DNA from: Labia minor
Lineage: Eukaryota; Arthropoda; Insecta; Dermaptera; Spongiphoridae
Assembly: GCA_963082975.1 (NCBI GenBank)
Contig: OY720346.1
Location: forward strand, 32,234,720-32,298,719
Length of the DNA stretch: 64,000 nucleotides
Direction of reading: 5' to 3'
Of this stretch, positions 1-11,564 are shown piece after piece; positions within the stretch are counted from its first letter, which is position 1; each line of letters opens with the position of its first letter. A program made the position numbers and the translations under genes. Below the pieces are notes generated by a model that was given only the letters and a program-made list of their open reading frames with translations, had not been told where the DNA came from and searched no databases.

Positions 1-2130
1 ATGTGTAAATGACACATTTTTATTATATTTGACATTATTATTATTATTATTATTAAATGATTATTTCTTTTTTTTTTCTTTGATATTAATATTTTTTTGA
101 TAGAACATAATAATTCAATTATAGAAGGTAAAAAATATGTTCAATTTATATAATAAGAAATTTCAAAGATCAAAGCCTTGACGTTATCATTATCATTATT
201 ATTAATAATATAAATAATATATATATATTTTAAAGGTAAGGAGATTCTCTTTTATTTTTTATTTTTTGCTTCTTTTTTTATTTTAAGAAAAAAAAAAAAT
301 TAAAAACTCATATGGAAATGATGTTATTTTAAATATTTTTTTGAAAAATATTGGTTTATTTTATATTTATCTTTGAATAACAAATGTACTGGGTTGATTT
401 TTTCTGATTGAAGTTGTCTTTTAAAAATTTTAACACCTTTTTTGGATAACATTCCTGTGGCCTGTAGATATTATTTCATTTGTATTCTATTATATTTTAA
501 TTTCTTTTTTCATTTATAAAAATGTTTAAGTCATTAAAAAGTTAATTTGAAAATAAATTAGGGTAGTAATGGTTAAATTAGTTTTTATCGTACATCCTGA
601 AAAAATTGAAACTCTAAATATGATAAAGCTTAATCAAGAGGATTACTAAAATATCCATGTAGCATTTAAAAAATTTAACTTTTATAAATCAACATTTGAA
701 ATAATTTCTATATATTTCATTCTTATGTGAGTGGGTTTGAACTTAAAATAATATCATGATAGGTATTAAAAAAATTAAAAAATTATCTATCAAGAAATTA
801 TATGTATGAATTGAATTTTCATTAAGAACTACCAAGAGAATGTTTGAATTTTTAAAAATAATACATTCAATGTGGGTTGTATTTAAATGTAGTACTCATT
901 TTAATGATTATTGGGTGATTAAATAAACATTCAATATAATAATATATTGATAAGAAAATTATGAAAGTTATGAATAAACTAGATGGATGTCATAGATAGA
1001 TAATAAATAGATGTCATCTGCTGTTATTTGCATATACTATATAGGTGTACATAAGATAAAAAAATGAAAGAATTATTTTTATTTTAAATGCATTTTACTA
1101 TTATATTTAAATTATTAATAAATATTTATAAAAAAAGATAGTCCTCTCATTATCCAAATTAATAATATTGATAATAATAATAATACTATATTAGAATGTT
1201 TAACTGTCAATGTGTGACTCGACAGATGTGCTTATACTATCTGCTACTACTACATTTCACCTCCTCAATCATCCCCTTAAAACGGATGAAGTGTAGAGTG
1301 AGGGGGTGAATGGGTGGTGGGTGTAATGGGGTGTTTTTGTAATTTATGGAAATGTATGCATAGCAAACACATGCGTAGATTGTCAACCGTGACCAGAGTG
1401 AACACCACCACCACTATTAGAGAGTGTAGAAGGGAGGGAAAAGTAAAGGGAGAGTGGGTAGATATTCACCTGGACACCCAAAAGAAAGAGAGAGAGAGAT
1501 AGTAGAACTGAGGGGTTTGATTCGCATTTCACGCAGAGTCAAAAAATCAAATGATTTCAACTAACATACACTTACATACTTACATACACACATGTATCTA
1601 GTATCTATATCTAACTATAGTATATCTATTTATATATACGAATATATATTTATATATTTACAGAAATCACACATAGAAGATATATGAACATGACACTAAA
1701 AATTTATAAATTAACATTTCTCTTCTTTACTTTCTATTTTTTTATTAAATTAAATAAATTTTAATTAAAAATGTAATTAGATAATAATAAACAATATATT
1801 ATTATATTATAAAATTATAAAATTGAAATTTTCATAAAAATTACCATCACAGGTGATTTAAGTTTTAATAATTTTCTATTTGACTTGAAAAATGTAGATC
1901 AAAAATTAAATTTGTAGATAAAAGTTAAAATTTTGTATAAAAAGATATTCCACCCTTTCCAAGTTCTATGAAATTATTATTTTATATGTTTGATAGATGA
2001 TGATAATAATAATAATTGAAATATATCCATATATTGTATATAAACGTGCGTGACTAATTGGCTCTCTCTACCTATTATCTCTTTGATATTTTCTAATTTT
2101 TATAATAATAACAAAGATTAGGAAACTACC
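1..2130. other. AT-rich intergenic DNA, no gene seen
   Basis: This stretch is dominated by A/T runs and short ATT/AAT and TA microsatellites (for example around 38-56 and 1600-1660). A slightly GC-richer patch around 1250-1500 is G/A-rich and contains a short GA repeat at its end; the reading frame there is short, low in complexity and resembles nothing I know. I see no gene, RNA or element boundary. Confidence 0.6.
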
Positions 2131-2288
2131 CTTTTAAAAGGACCCGGTGGGCAGACAATATAGAAAGACAAGGAAGAGAGATAGGAGAAAATAGGACTTG
2201 GATGGGTGTAGCTCAGGATAGGGACCCTTGGAGGTATGTGTGTATGGCCAGGAACTTTCGAGTTCCATTGAGCCACAGATGATAGATA
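2131..2288 (+). pseudogene. LINE 3'-end fragment (endonuclease/RT family)
   Basis: This is a degenerate copy of the last ~50 codons of the LINE family seen more completely at 49638-51048. The alignable landmarks are the stretch encoding VAQDRD, the NFRVP-like end (GGAACTTTCGAGTTCC) and the terminal GCCACAGA followed by a GATA/AAT simple repeat. Stops and frameshifts break the frame. It is a dead 5'-truncated insertion or remnant. The target duplication is not recognisable. Confidence 0.65.
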
Positions 2289-3326
2289 AATACTTAATAA
2301 TATTAATAATAATAATAATAATAATATTTAATGAAAGTTGATTAAATTTTTTTACTCATATCATTTTTACTAAAAAGAAGAAAATGAAATGATTATTTAA
2401 AAAAATTTTTGCTTGAAATTAATATAAAATAAAAAAAATAAATAAATAAAAATGTTTAAATTAGAAATTATATTTATATAAGAATAATGGAGTTTAATGG
2501 ACATCATTAAAAAAGTTTTACTTTATAAAGTTAACATTAATATTTTTTTTAATAATAATGTCTAAAATAAATGAGTGAGTAAAAGATATGTGTGTCTTGT
2601 TGCTTGATGAATATATCGAGAGAGAGAGGGAGGAGGGTAGAAAGAAGATGATGAGAGACTTTTAGTCTAAAGGAATAAGAAAATAAACGAGGAAGAGAGA
2701 GAGAGAAGAGAGATCGTTGTTAAGGTTGAAGGAGATTTTCAATTTATTTTTTTTTTTTTTTGTAGGGATTTTTTAATGATATTTTTGTAGCAATATGTGT
2801 GGGTGAGAAGAGGTGGAAGGGGAAAAAGACACTGTTGTTGGTTGTTTGTGAGATGAGATGAGATGTGTGGTGGATGAAGAAGAGTTGTATGGAGAGGACA
2901 GGTAAAAATAAATGAATAGATTCGGATGAATGATCAAATAAAGAAGAAAGAGAAAGAGAGAATGTAAAAAAATAGCAAAAAAAATAAATGATAATGGAAA
3001 TTTTTAAAAACATGTTTAAAACCGTATTTATCTTAAAAATATAATATTATAATTAATATTATTTCAATTTATTATTATTATATATAGGAATATAAATATA
3101 TATATATATATATATAATTAATTCTATTATATACTTAAAATTTCATATAATTAAAAATTTAAATATCAATATATAAAAAAGATAACATTATAATTTCATC
3201 ATAAAATATATTTTATTTTAAATATATAAAAATAATAAGACAACTCACATAAATACAAACTACGATAGACTTAATTTAATTTATTTTCAATATATTGTAA
3301 TATATAAATATAAAAATGTATTTTTT
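2289..3326. other. AT-rich DNA with a purine-rich tract
   Basis: The stretch is AT-rich simple sequence with (AAT)n just after 2300, a purine-rich GA/GGA tract at about 2618-2720, a poly-T run near 2745-2761 and a TA repeat near 3095-3115. The open frame on the minus strand across 2744-3013 is only the complement of the purine-rich DNA (S/F/L-rich) and has no recognisable domain. No gene is called. Confidence 0.55.
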
Positions 3327-3706
3327 TTGTATACATGTATTATGATATGGAAATATAGAAAGTTATTTGAACACATGGCAGAGTATATAAAAGATAACTT
3401 TCTAGAATTATTGTTTCGGGAAAAACCCAGGGAAGTGCATTCCATCTGGTACCCAGATGATATACCTCTTCGTTACTCAAGAGGGAGTGAGGGGTGGACA
3501 ATTTTGCCAAGTGGCATAGGAGGGAATGATGACTATCTACATTTTTAGGCATTTTTTGAGCATTCTTGGATTGAGTGTAAGGGAAGTGACTTCATCAGAC
3601 CAAGTAAGATCAACTACAAGGATCGTCGAGTGGAGCGAGGAATTGTGCCTGCCCAGATAAGACGACATGATACCTTGAGGAAAATATCCAAGAATCATCT
3701 TACTTG
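3327..3706 (+). pseudogene. Unrecognised reading frame broken by one TAG
   Basis: A GC-balanced island in AT-rich DNA keeps one frame open for about 126 codons, interrupted only by a TAG at 3546-3548. The first part (3327-3545) contains MAEYIKDNFLELL and a W/P/G-containing segment. After the stop the same frame continues for 52 codons (residues such as AFFEHSWIECKGSDF and KINYKDRRVERGIVPAQ) to a TGA at 3704-3706. The frame, composition and varied residue usage suggest a real protein-coding ancestor: either a pseudogene with a CAG-to-TAG type change, or a terminal exon preceded by the AG of CTACATTTTTAG. The nominal start is a TTG, so the true 5' end is unknown. I do not recognise the protein and assign no function. 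Confidence 0.4.
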
Positions 3707-5873
3707 AAGTCCCAGTGTTCCCCGAACTCATTATTAATTACAATAACAGATAAGTGGTCGACCATATTTAAATAATTGCAATTACTTTATGAAACTCAAT
3801 TCCATTCCATTTATACTCCTCCTATTTCTAACGGTACCATTCAATTTCTTCAATTTCTTATTAATTTCATTATTATCTATTGTATCATATTAATTCTTCT
3901 ATTTATATTAAATACATAATTTTTAGTTATAATTTAAATATGCATTTTTAATCTGAACCTATTCAATTTCATCATTTCCCATATCAACCTTCGCGGATTC
4001 AATAACCATTTATTATTCTCAATTTTATCCCGAGTGCTACCAAATTAATTTAAACTTAATTCCAACCCATTTTTTTTAATAAAATACCTTACCCACACCC
4101 TCCAATATACGACAATATGTATATGTTATATTTTAGTCATTTTAGTAATTACATCATCTTATGCTTATATTCATTGTTTCACATCTAAATTTGACTGATG
4201 ATTACCAAACAATTGAAATGCCTATCTATAACCGATGAATTAAGGGTGAATTAAGTTATAATTGATTGCATACAAGGATATCTAGGAATATTTTATTTTT
4301 CCTACTTTTTATAAATGTTTAAGAATTGATGACAGAGTTTGTTTGTTTTTTCATGGCAGTATTTTCTAAATAAATAGATCCATCTATCGTAACCTACTCG
4401 AAATGCTTCTAGGTTGTTTCCCGAATGGCCCTATCATCTTTCTTTCAAGTGGTGTTGTCGTCCTCTCTACTGCCGATGAGAGAAGGAGTATAGAATGGCT
4501 CTAGTGTGCAATATACACATAGAGAAGGGAATGGGGTGGGGGGAGGTTAAGGGTTAGGGTGGGGGATTTGTGCCTGTGTGAAGACAGCCCGCGTTGGGTT
4601 GATTTATCCTTAGCTCGTTACGAATCGATTCGATAGACGACAACCCAGCCAGCCCTTTCAACTCTCAACTAAAGAGAGAGAGAGAGAGAAAGGACAGACA
4701 GATCGTAGCTCGTTACAACGACACTTGTCTCATTGTAAGGGGTTGAGGGAGAGTAAGAGAGAGAGGGTGGCATATATTTGTAGAGAAAGGAGAACAAATC
4801 TCAACACCTTAAATCACTTTATATATAATATATAATATATAATAATAATAATAATCATTTATTATATATTATTATATAATGATTATGTTCATTATTATTA
4901 TTGTATAATAAAAAGGGAAATAAAAATAATATAAATAATGAATTGGTGAATCATTCAAAGGGATGAGTAAAGTAAAAAAAAAGAAAGGGAGAGAATTTTT
5001 TTTTTATTATCAAACTTCCGTGTAATGCGAAACAAATTGGCATGAATAATTAGAAGAGAGGGTGGGTGGTGGTTGGTTGACTGTGCCTACTCGCTCAATA
5101 TCAGGTGAATCACAATAAAAAAAAAATAGAAAGTTATAATTATTATACAATGAGTCAGTCAAAAGGGCGGATAAGTCATTCAATTTATTTATATACCATT
5201 ATAGTAACTGGAACTCAACAAATTAATTATAATATTCTTTTGTTAGACTTTGTCATATTACTCATTAGTCTAAAAACCTGAGTGAGAGAAAGTTGATTTA
5301 ATGTGTAGTACTCTATAGTCGATCGAGGTATACTTTTCAATTGTAATTTAATCCGCTAAAAGTAATTAAAAATAATTTTTTTTTTTTTTTTTTTTTTTTT
5401 AATTTTTAAAAATGAATTTTGTTTTATAATTTTCAAAAAATAACAACACTTATTTTCTTTTCTCATCCATTCAGTTGCACATTTATTTATTTGTCCATTA
5501 TTTATTATTATTAAGATTAAAATGAATGTGAAACAAACCAGAAAATAAAAATATATCAACCTGAACAGATACGATTTATGCTAATTTATATAAAAAAATG
5601 AAAGAAAGAAATTTTTTATTCAACAATTCAGTAAAAAAAAAGAACTGGGTCTAAAATTGAAATTTCCTATTCAATTTTCCATTCTCTCTCGGTTATTAAA
5701 CAATTTCCATTTTCAATTTTTTTTATTTTTATTTTATTTTTTTATTTTTTTTTTTGTTATTTAATAATAAGTATAACATATATATCAATAACAAGTCATA
5801 TTTTTATAACGATGATTATTTAATTTAATAAACAATACTTAGTTTAATAACGTAATTGTTATTAAAGTAAAAT
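3707..5873. other. AT-rich DNA with a GC/purine-rich patch
   Basis: Mostly simple-sequence AT DNA. About 4380-4790 is richer in G/C and purines. It holds a run of four or more G-tracts at 4533-4565, an imperfect repeat of TAGCTCGTTAC (near 4612 and 4706) and a (GA)n run near 4672-4690. A T-run lies at about 5378-5400. I find no convincing coding frame. The patch could be a promoter/UTR-type region or an old repeat. Confidence 0.45.
4533..4565 (+). other. G-quadruplex-type G-run cluster
   Basis: Five runs of at least three G (4, 6, 3, 3 and 5 bases) are separated by loops of 1-7 bases, which meets the usual G3+N1-7 quadruplex pattern. The middle contains GGGTTAGGG. It stands out because the surrounding DNA is overwhelmingly A/T. 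No gene start is evident next to it. Confidence 0.5.
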
Positions 5874-6475
5874 TTGAAAATTAGAAAACTTTAAATACTT
5901 AGGTTCTGTAATCACGAAGGATAATAATATTCGAGAAAAATTTAAAGCGAGATTCCAATTGGAAAACGCCTGTTATCATGCAGTAAAGAGGTTTATAGCG
6001 TCAAAATTATTATAAAAGGGGATACAAATTAAAATTAAATTAAAACAATTATTTAACCGGTTGTATTATATGGGGGTGAGGCATGGTCTATGACCTTAGG
6101 TGACGAGAGAAGATTTAGAGTATTTGAGAATAGGATTCTGCGAAACATATATGGGCCAGAAGAAGAAAGATGAGGTCACCGGGGAATGGCGGATATTGCA
6201 TAACGAGAAATTGCATGACTTCTATGCATCTCCAGACATAGTTAAAATTATAAAATCGAGAATGCTGCGAAGGGCAGGGCACGTGGCTAGAAGGAGAGAG
6301 GAGAAAATGGCGAAAAATATATTGGTGGGGAGACCGAGTGGGAAACAACCGCTTGGAAGACCAAGGACGTGGTGAGTGGGTAACGTAGGAAGGGACGTGA
6401 GTAAGATGGGAGAGGGTAGGGATTGGAGGGTTGTGGCTCAGGACTTTCGAGTTCCGTAGTGCCACAGAGATAAAA
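5874..6475 (+). pseudogene. LINE C-terminal fragment, multiply broken
   Basis: This 5'-truncated fragment covers the region after the RT core of a non-LTR retrotransposon polyprotein. It reads, across frames, NFKYLGS, NACYHAV, then after breaks LHNEKLHDFYASPDIVKI, KSRMLRRAGHVARR and VGRPSGKQPLGRPRTW, ending in the FRVP/GCCACAGA terminus. These are signatures of the endonuclease-reverse transcriptase family widespread in insects. An in-frame stop after ...SKLL, a frameshift at the GAAGAAGAAA run (~6157) and a stop after PRTW make it non-functional. The first two lesions are shared with the copy at 49638-51048. The open frame 6100-6375 is part of this fragment, not a separate gene. Confidence 0.8.
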
Positions 6476-6690
6476 TTGTTATTAAATAAAAAACTTTTTA
6501 ATCACATTCTTTAATATTTTAAAAATTTGAATGATTTATATTAATATAATAAAATGAAATAATTTAAAATAAATATATACCAATTGATTTTTTATATAAA
6601 TCTGAAAAAAAGAGTAGATTTGGAGTGGTGTGATAAGAACGTTTCATGTATGTACACACACTCAATAAAATCAATAATCTTATAGATAAT

Positions 6691-7050
6691 AAGTTGACCT
6701 GTGGTCAGGTCCGAACCGACCGACGGTTTGAAGTAAATTAATTTCCAGCTACAGAAACAATTTCAAATAATTTTAATATATCTATTAATGCAATAAAAAA
6801 CAGATAGGCATATAACATAACAATTTTTAATTTTATTATATTTATAATATATAAGTAGTAGCTGGCTGTGACGTCATGAAGGACTGGGTGACGTCATATA
6901 ATTTAAAATTAAGAAAAAACTAATGAAGATGATTTTTCCCGAGGATAAAACCAATACAAAATGCATGATTCGTGGAGATATGTAAAAATATCCACATGTA
7001 AAATTTGGTGTGAAAACAATACACCCCTTACTATCGTCGGTCGGTAAAAA
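6691..7050 (+). repeat. Family A dispersed repeat, copy 1 (full)
   Basis: A ~360-bp non-coding repeat found at least five times in the first 21 kb. It starts AAGTTGACCTGTGG, has CCGACCGACGG 28 bases in, and ends CGTCGGTCGGTAAAAA, so its two ends carry a 10-bp inverted match (CCGACCGACG / CGTCGGTCGG). The centre holds two TGACGTCA palindromes (6869-6876 and 6889-6896), 20 bp apart. A hairpin-prone GTGGAGAT motif lies about 70 bp from the 3' end. No coding capacity. It may be a non-autonomous DNA element, but I cannot assign a superfamily. Confidence 0.75.
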
Positions 7051-7093
7051 TTGAATAATATTGGGTTTATTCACGGATGATATTATTATTTAT

Positions 7094-7549
7094 GTTCTTA
7101 AACTGTGGTCCGCGGGCCCCCAGGGCCCGCGAAGCCTTTACTGGGGTCCGCAAAGCCATCGTACAGGTGCACGAGAAAATGATGAGTCAGTTAAAACTTT
7201 ATTTAATATAAAAGGAGCGATGGCATGGCTTTGTGAGGAAACAGAGATCAAATACCCAAATTCAACGAAATGTGCAAGAAAACTATTGCTTCCGATTCCA
7301 TCTTCATATTTAGCTGAATTTTCTTTCTTCAATATTATAATTTCTAATAAAATGTGTTTTACAATATGCAAAAAAATCGTTATTCACCAATCACTGTTAG
7401 AAATATTCATCATATATCCTTATTATTATGAGATCGTAAGCCAGAAATTAACTAATAAAATGACGTAAAGTACCTAAAGTTGGGATGGGGTCCGTCAAAA
7501 AATTTTTTCATGTGGGGGTTCGCAGAGTACATAAGATTAAGAACCTCTG
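7094..7549 (+). mobile_element. Deleted non-autonomous hAT element
   Basis: The left end, GTTCTTAAACTGTGGTCCGC, matches the terminus of the complete hAT at 44978-48293. From about 7319 to 7549 it is nearly identical to the right end of that element (48060-48293), finishing in TTAAGAACCTCTG. In between lies a short piece encoding a hAT C-terminal dimerisation-like segment (EIKYPNSTKCARKLLLPIP, frame starting 7061), from a transposase of a different subfamily than the intact one. The extreme left CAG end is eroded or missing, and no 8-bp duplication could be matched, although the right flank ATGTAAAC fits the nnnTAnnn Buster target pattern. Confidence 0.75.
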
Positions 7550-9511
7550 ATGTAAACCGAGACATTTTTATCTCCCGGAGAATTTTTGAAGGGACACTGG
7601 GACACACAGAATATACATAAGAATAAGCAAAATGATCGTATGGGATTTGTAAGTCAGCTAAAGAATAAGAATATTTGATCTATCAAAATTAAAAAAATTT
7701 TTAGGTGATCTAATTTTATTTATTTATTTAAAATAAGTTGTACCACATGTTTATAATTAACAAAAATTATACATTAGGTTAATTTTTTAAATAAGCTTAA
7801 CTATATATATATTTTATTTCTTTCCAAATATGATTTATCAGTACAATGATAAGAAAAAAATTTGATAATTTATTAATATTAAATTATTATATAGTAAAGA
7901 TATATTCGATTTTTTTTTACACAATATATTTATATTCATATGAAATAATTTCCATAATAAAAAAAAAATAAAATATTTTTATATTTGGTAAGTTAAAAAG
8001 AAATAATAATGAAAAAGAGTTATATTTTTTTTGTGATGTTTGTGCATTTTAATTTGAGAATTTATAATAATAATTAATTCTACCTATATAGTAAAATATT
8101 TAAAATATATCAAAGTTTAAATTATGAAATTGTATATTTCAAAATGAAAATAAAAAGTTAAAGAAAATAATCGCGATATTCAATTATTTTTTTATTATTA
8201 ATTAAATTAAAAAAAAAACAATTGAATATTTAATAGGGCCTCCTCCTTTCCCCATAAATTAGCCCTTCCAAGCCTCGCCTTCCGAAATTTAGAAAAAGTA
8301 ATAATAAAGAAAGTTCGCCTTAAAAAAAAGATTAAAAAAAAATAAGGCGTTTGGTCTGTAGCCTCTTTGAATCAGCTGAGAGTGCCTTTGATTTTTTGGA
8401 TTTGGAAATGAAATCGCGACATTCGGGGCAACCTGAAATAAAACCTACCTATTAAGGGAGTGCATAGCCTCCATCAATATGGATGGAAGGCCCATGCTAA
8501 TCGAAAAAGCCCTGCGCTCAAAAGGTAACCAACAATTTGTTCCTGTTCAGGCTAATCCCATTTTGGAACTGTGCTGAATTACCTTCCCGAATTTCCGTTC
8601 ATCCAATCCACCTCAAATACACTCTCAGTAATACAAAATGGCACAATTCAGACCTGACATGCAATTCATGCAATCCATCCCTTAAATAATAGCATGGCAT
8701 TTGTTTTATCCACCCACATTTTATTTATTTATTAATTCTAATCTAATCTATGAATTAGTATGATGAGAACATGCATAGATGTAGGAGGCAACCACCTGAA
8801 AATTCCTAACAACTATATATATGTATATATCAAAAAATAGCCACCCTCCCAGTAAAACGCATCGAAACCTACTAATTCTAAAAATACCTTTGTCTCTTCT
8901 GCCTCCTTTATCAATGCTTCTTCTTGAAAGATGTACTCTGAAATTCCCTAATCTCACTAAATTCTGTCATATAAATTAATATATTTCTCTATAACCTCCT
9001 AATGAATATTATCAAAAGCAAAAAATCATTGTAATTTAATTATACTTTCTATATTATATTAAACTTTACTTTAAATATTATATTTACATTTTCTATTTTA
9101 AAGTGCGCCATGCTAAATAAATAACGATTATTACTTACATTTGGAGAGCTGTATTTAAATCATTTCATTGTCATGAAGGATAGAGAAGATAATCAAAAAT
9201 TCAAATCAACATTCAGTAGCAGGAACGAGGATTGAAACATTAAATATAAGAAGAAAAATAACTTATTAGTTTATAATCAATAAATTTAAATTGAATTAAA
9301 AATAAAATTATTAATAAATACTGACCTCGGAGTTAATAAAGGGTTGATATTTCTCGCAGATTAAACTCGAAGAACAGCTCGTAGTCTTGAATTGATGTCC
9401 ATCACTCTCGCCTCGATAAAGAAAAAAATAATTAAGATTAGATATTTATATTATATACAGAAAATAAAAAAATAAGATATAAATAAATAAATAATATTAA
9501 TAGGATTAAAT
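7550..9511. other. AT-rich DNA with a GC-balanced patch
   Basis: AT-rich simple sequence flanks a more balanced patch at about 8222-8700. The patch has no long frame, although one short frame near 8350-8455 is open (residues like FESAESAFDFLDLEMK). It resembles no repeat elsewhere in the window. I cannot identify it; it could be an old element, an exon remnant or a conserved non-coding block. Confidence 0.4.
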
Positions 9512-9568
9512 AAGTTGACCTGTGGCCAGGTCCGAACTGACCGACGGTTTGAAGTAAATTAATTTCCA
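9512..9568 (+). repeat. Family A repeat, copy 2 (5' fragment)
   Basis: Only the first ~57 bp of family A is present (AAGTTGACCTGTGGCCAGG through AATTAATTTCC). It then switches directly into a Helitron-type 3' end. The break shows that one element inserted into, or recombined with, the other. Confidence 0.7.
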
Positions 9569-9604
9569 AATACTATGTACCACTCGGGGGTACAGGGGGC
9601 TAGT
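9569..9604 (+). mobile_element. Helitron 3'-end fragment (shortened)
   Basis: The sequence from ACTATGTACCACTCGGGGG to CTAG (9600-9603), followed by T, matches the 3' terminus of the copies ending at 14625, 17070 and 58341. The second hairpin and its neighbourhood are deleted, so CTAG follows directly after ACAGGGGG. It is a short degenerate end without coding capacity. Confidence 0.55.
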
Positions 9605-10539
9605 ATTTAAATAAAAAAATAATATATAATTGTCTGTGTATAAATATAAATTCAATATACTTAGAAGTGATAATTGAAAAATTACAAATAAAACACTTAA
9701 AATATTACCTAAATGTATATTTAGCAATACATAATGGTATAACATTTAAGAATTACTAATTTTTATATTTCTTATATTCAAATTTAAATTCAGCATAGAA
9801 ATTCTATTTAACTGAAATATTTTATAAATTAACTGATCAGATGTTTTTTTGTGCGTAATTATAAAAAAGATAACATGAAAATATATATATTAGTTCAATA
9901 GCTCTTGCTTGAAATCAAAATAAGAAAAACAAGTAAATATATTGGGAGTTGTCTCGAGATATATACAATAGAATATAGAATACGAGTAATATATATAATA
10001 TATATAACGTAACGCCTACGCTGTTAAGCTAATAGAAGCTTCCGAGCTTTAAAATTATTTCCAAATTTACAATTCATTCATTCTAATAAAATATCTGCCT
10101 ATATAAACAGTTGTATATTTTTTAATGCAGATTAAAAATACTTTGAAACTTGTGATAATCAATGTATCACATATTAATTTTTCGTTATTATAACTTTTAA
10201 TGAAATAATATTATTTAGATATATTTCAAAGACACATAATAAAATTCTTGTTTAATAAATGAAAGTATTAAAAACTAACCTTTTCTATTATCTATAATAA
10301 AAGAGAATGTTAAAATGATTTCTATTTAAATTTCAATTGATTTTTGATTTTGATAATCATGTAGAATTCTCAGAAAATAATTGATATTGAAAGAATAAAT
10401 ATTTATCAGAATTTATCATTTTTTTAGATAAATTAAACAGTAAATTACAAGATAAAAGAAAAATGAAAATAAATTAGCCCTGTCGTTTGGGCGTCTCCAG
10501 AATAAATGTCACTTCAAATTGAATAATAATAATAAATAG

Positions 10540-10577
<38 letters not shown>

Positions 10578-11222
10578 CGATATATAATATATCCTATTAT
10601 ATTAAATGACATGAGAATAATGAAATAGAAAAGAGATTAATTAGAAGAAAAGAAGATATACACATTTTCAAATTCTAATAAAATGTGTAAATAATTTTAA
10701 ATTAAATTTGCAGTAATGTGCAGATATATCACGTTAATATATATATATTAATAAATAAAATATCATTCATAATATGAATATGAAATAAAAAACAAATATG
10801 ATATTTTTCTATTAAAATAATTATTAAAAAATAATCAGTAAATCATTTGAGACTTTATTACAATGATGGTAGAGGTGATGTTAATTGATTGCTTTATATT
10901 GCTGAATTATGATAATTTCAATAGAAAATACACTTACGATTTTGATATAGTTGAGAGAGAAAGAGCGTCATCGCCGCCCGCCTGGTTTGAGTTGGCATGC
11001 GCACACACACAACGAAATCGACTGACTGACTGAGTGAGCGTTTACTCGACTAGGAGGAGCCCCTGGCATTTAGGCAACCGGCAATACAAGCCACCCAATT
11101 TAAACTTGAAATATTTAAATAGTATACTCTATTATTAATTATTAATCGTATTAATTCTGCATTTAATAAGCATTCAAAAATTTTAAAATAAATTTATATA
11201 TTTGAATTTTCTAATATAAAAT
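9605..11222. other. AT-rich DNA, TA microsatellite and GC patch
   Basis: AT-rich DNA with a TA repeat at about 10543-10571. At about 10950-11095 lies an isolated GC-richer patch with CA and GACT short repeats. No coding frame, element terminus or RNA gene could be supported. Confidence 0.45.
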
Positions 11223-11564
11223 AAGTTGACCTGTGGCCAGGTCCGAACTGACCGACGGTTTGAAGTAAATTAATTTCCAGCTACAGAAACAATTTCAAAT
11301 AATTTTAATATATCTATTAATGTAATAAAAAACAGATATGGATAAAACATAAATATTTTTAATTTTATTTTATTTATAATATCTATGCAAGACCAGGCTG
11401 TGACGTCATGCATGGCTGGATGACGTCATATAATTTTAAATCAAGAAAAAACTAATAAAGATGATTTTTCTCGAGGATAAAACCAATACAAAGTGCATGA
11501 TTCGTGGTGATATGTAAAAAAATCTCCTTTGTTGTGAAAATAACCCTTCCCTTCCTATCGTCGG
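11223..11564 (+). repeat. Family A dispersed repeat, copy 3
   Basis: Full-length apart from the last ~12 bp; it ends at CTATCGTCGG. The paired TGACGTCA palindromes are intact at 11401-11408 and 11421-11428, again exactly 20 bp apart. Its 3' part is the variant ending CCCTTCCCTTCCTATCGTCGG shared with copy 5. Confidence 0.75.

Noticed and set aside
1314-1502. Short frame in a G/A-rich stretch
   Set aside because: Low complexity ending in a GA repeat, TTG/GTG-type start, no homology recognised.
2744-3013. 89-codon minus-strand frame
   Set aside because: Complement of a purine-rich tract; S/F/L-rich low-complexity translation.
6691-6730. tRNA-type B box (GGTCCGAACC) at the start of family A, suggesting a SINE
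   Set aside because: No A box at the right distance upstream, no tRNA-like fold, and the repeat lacks a SINE-type tail.
7061-7468. 135-codon frame as a gene
   Set aside because: It runs across the left end and interior of a deleted hAT; only its middle resembles a transposase fragment.
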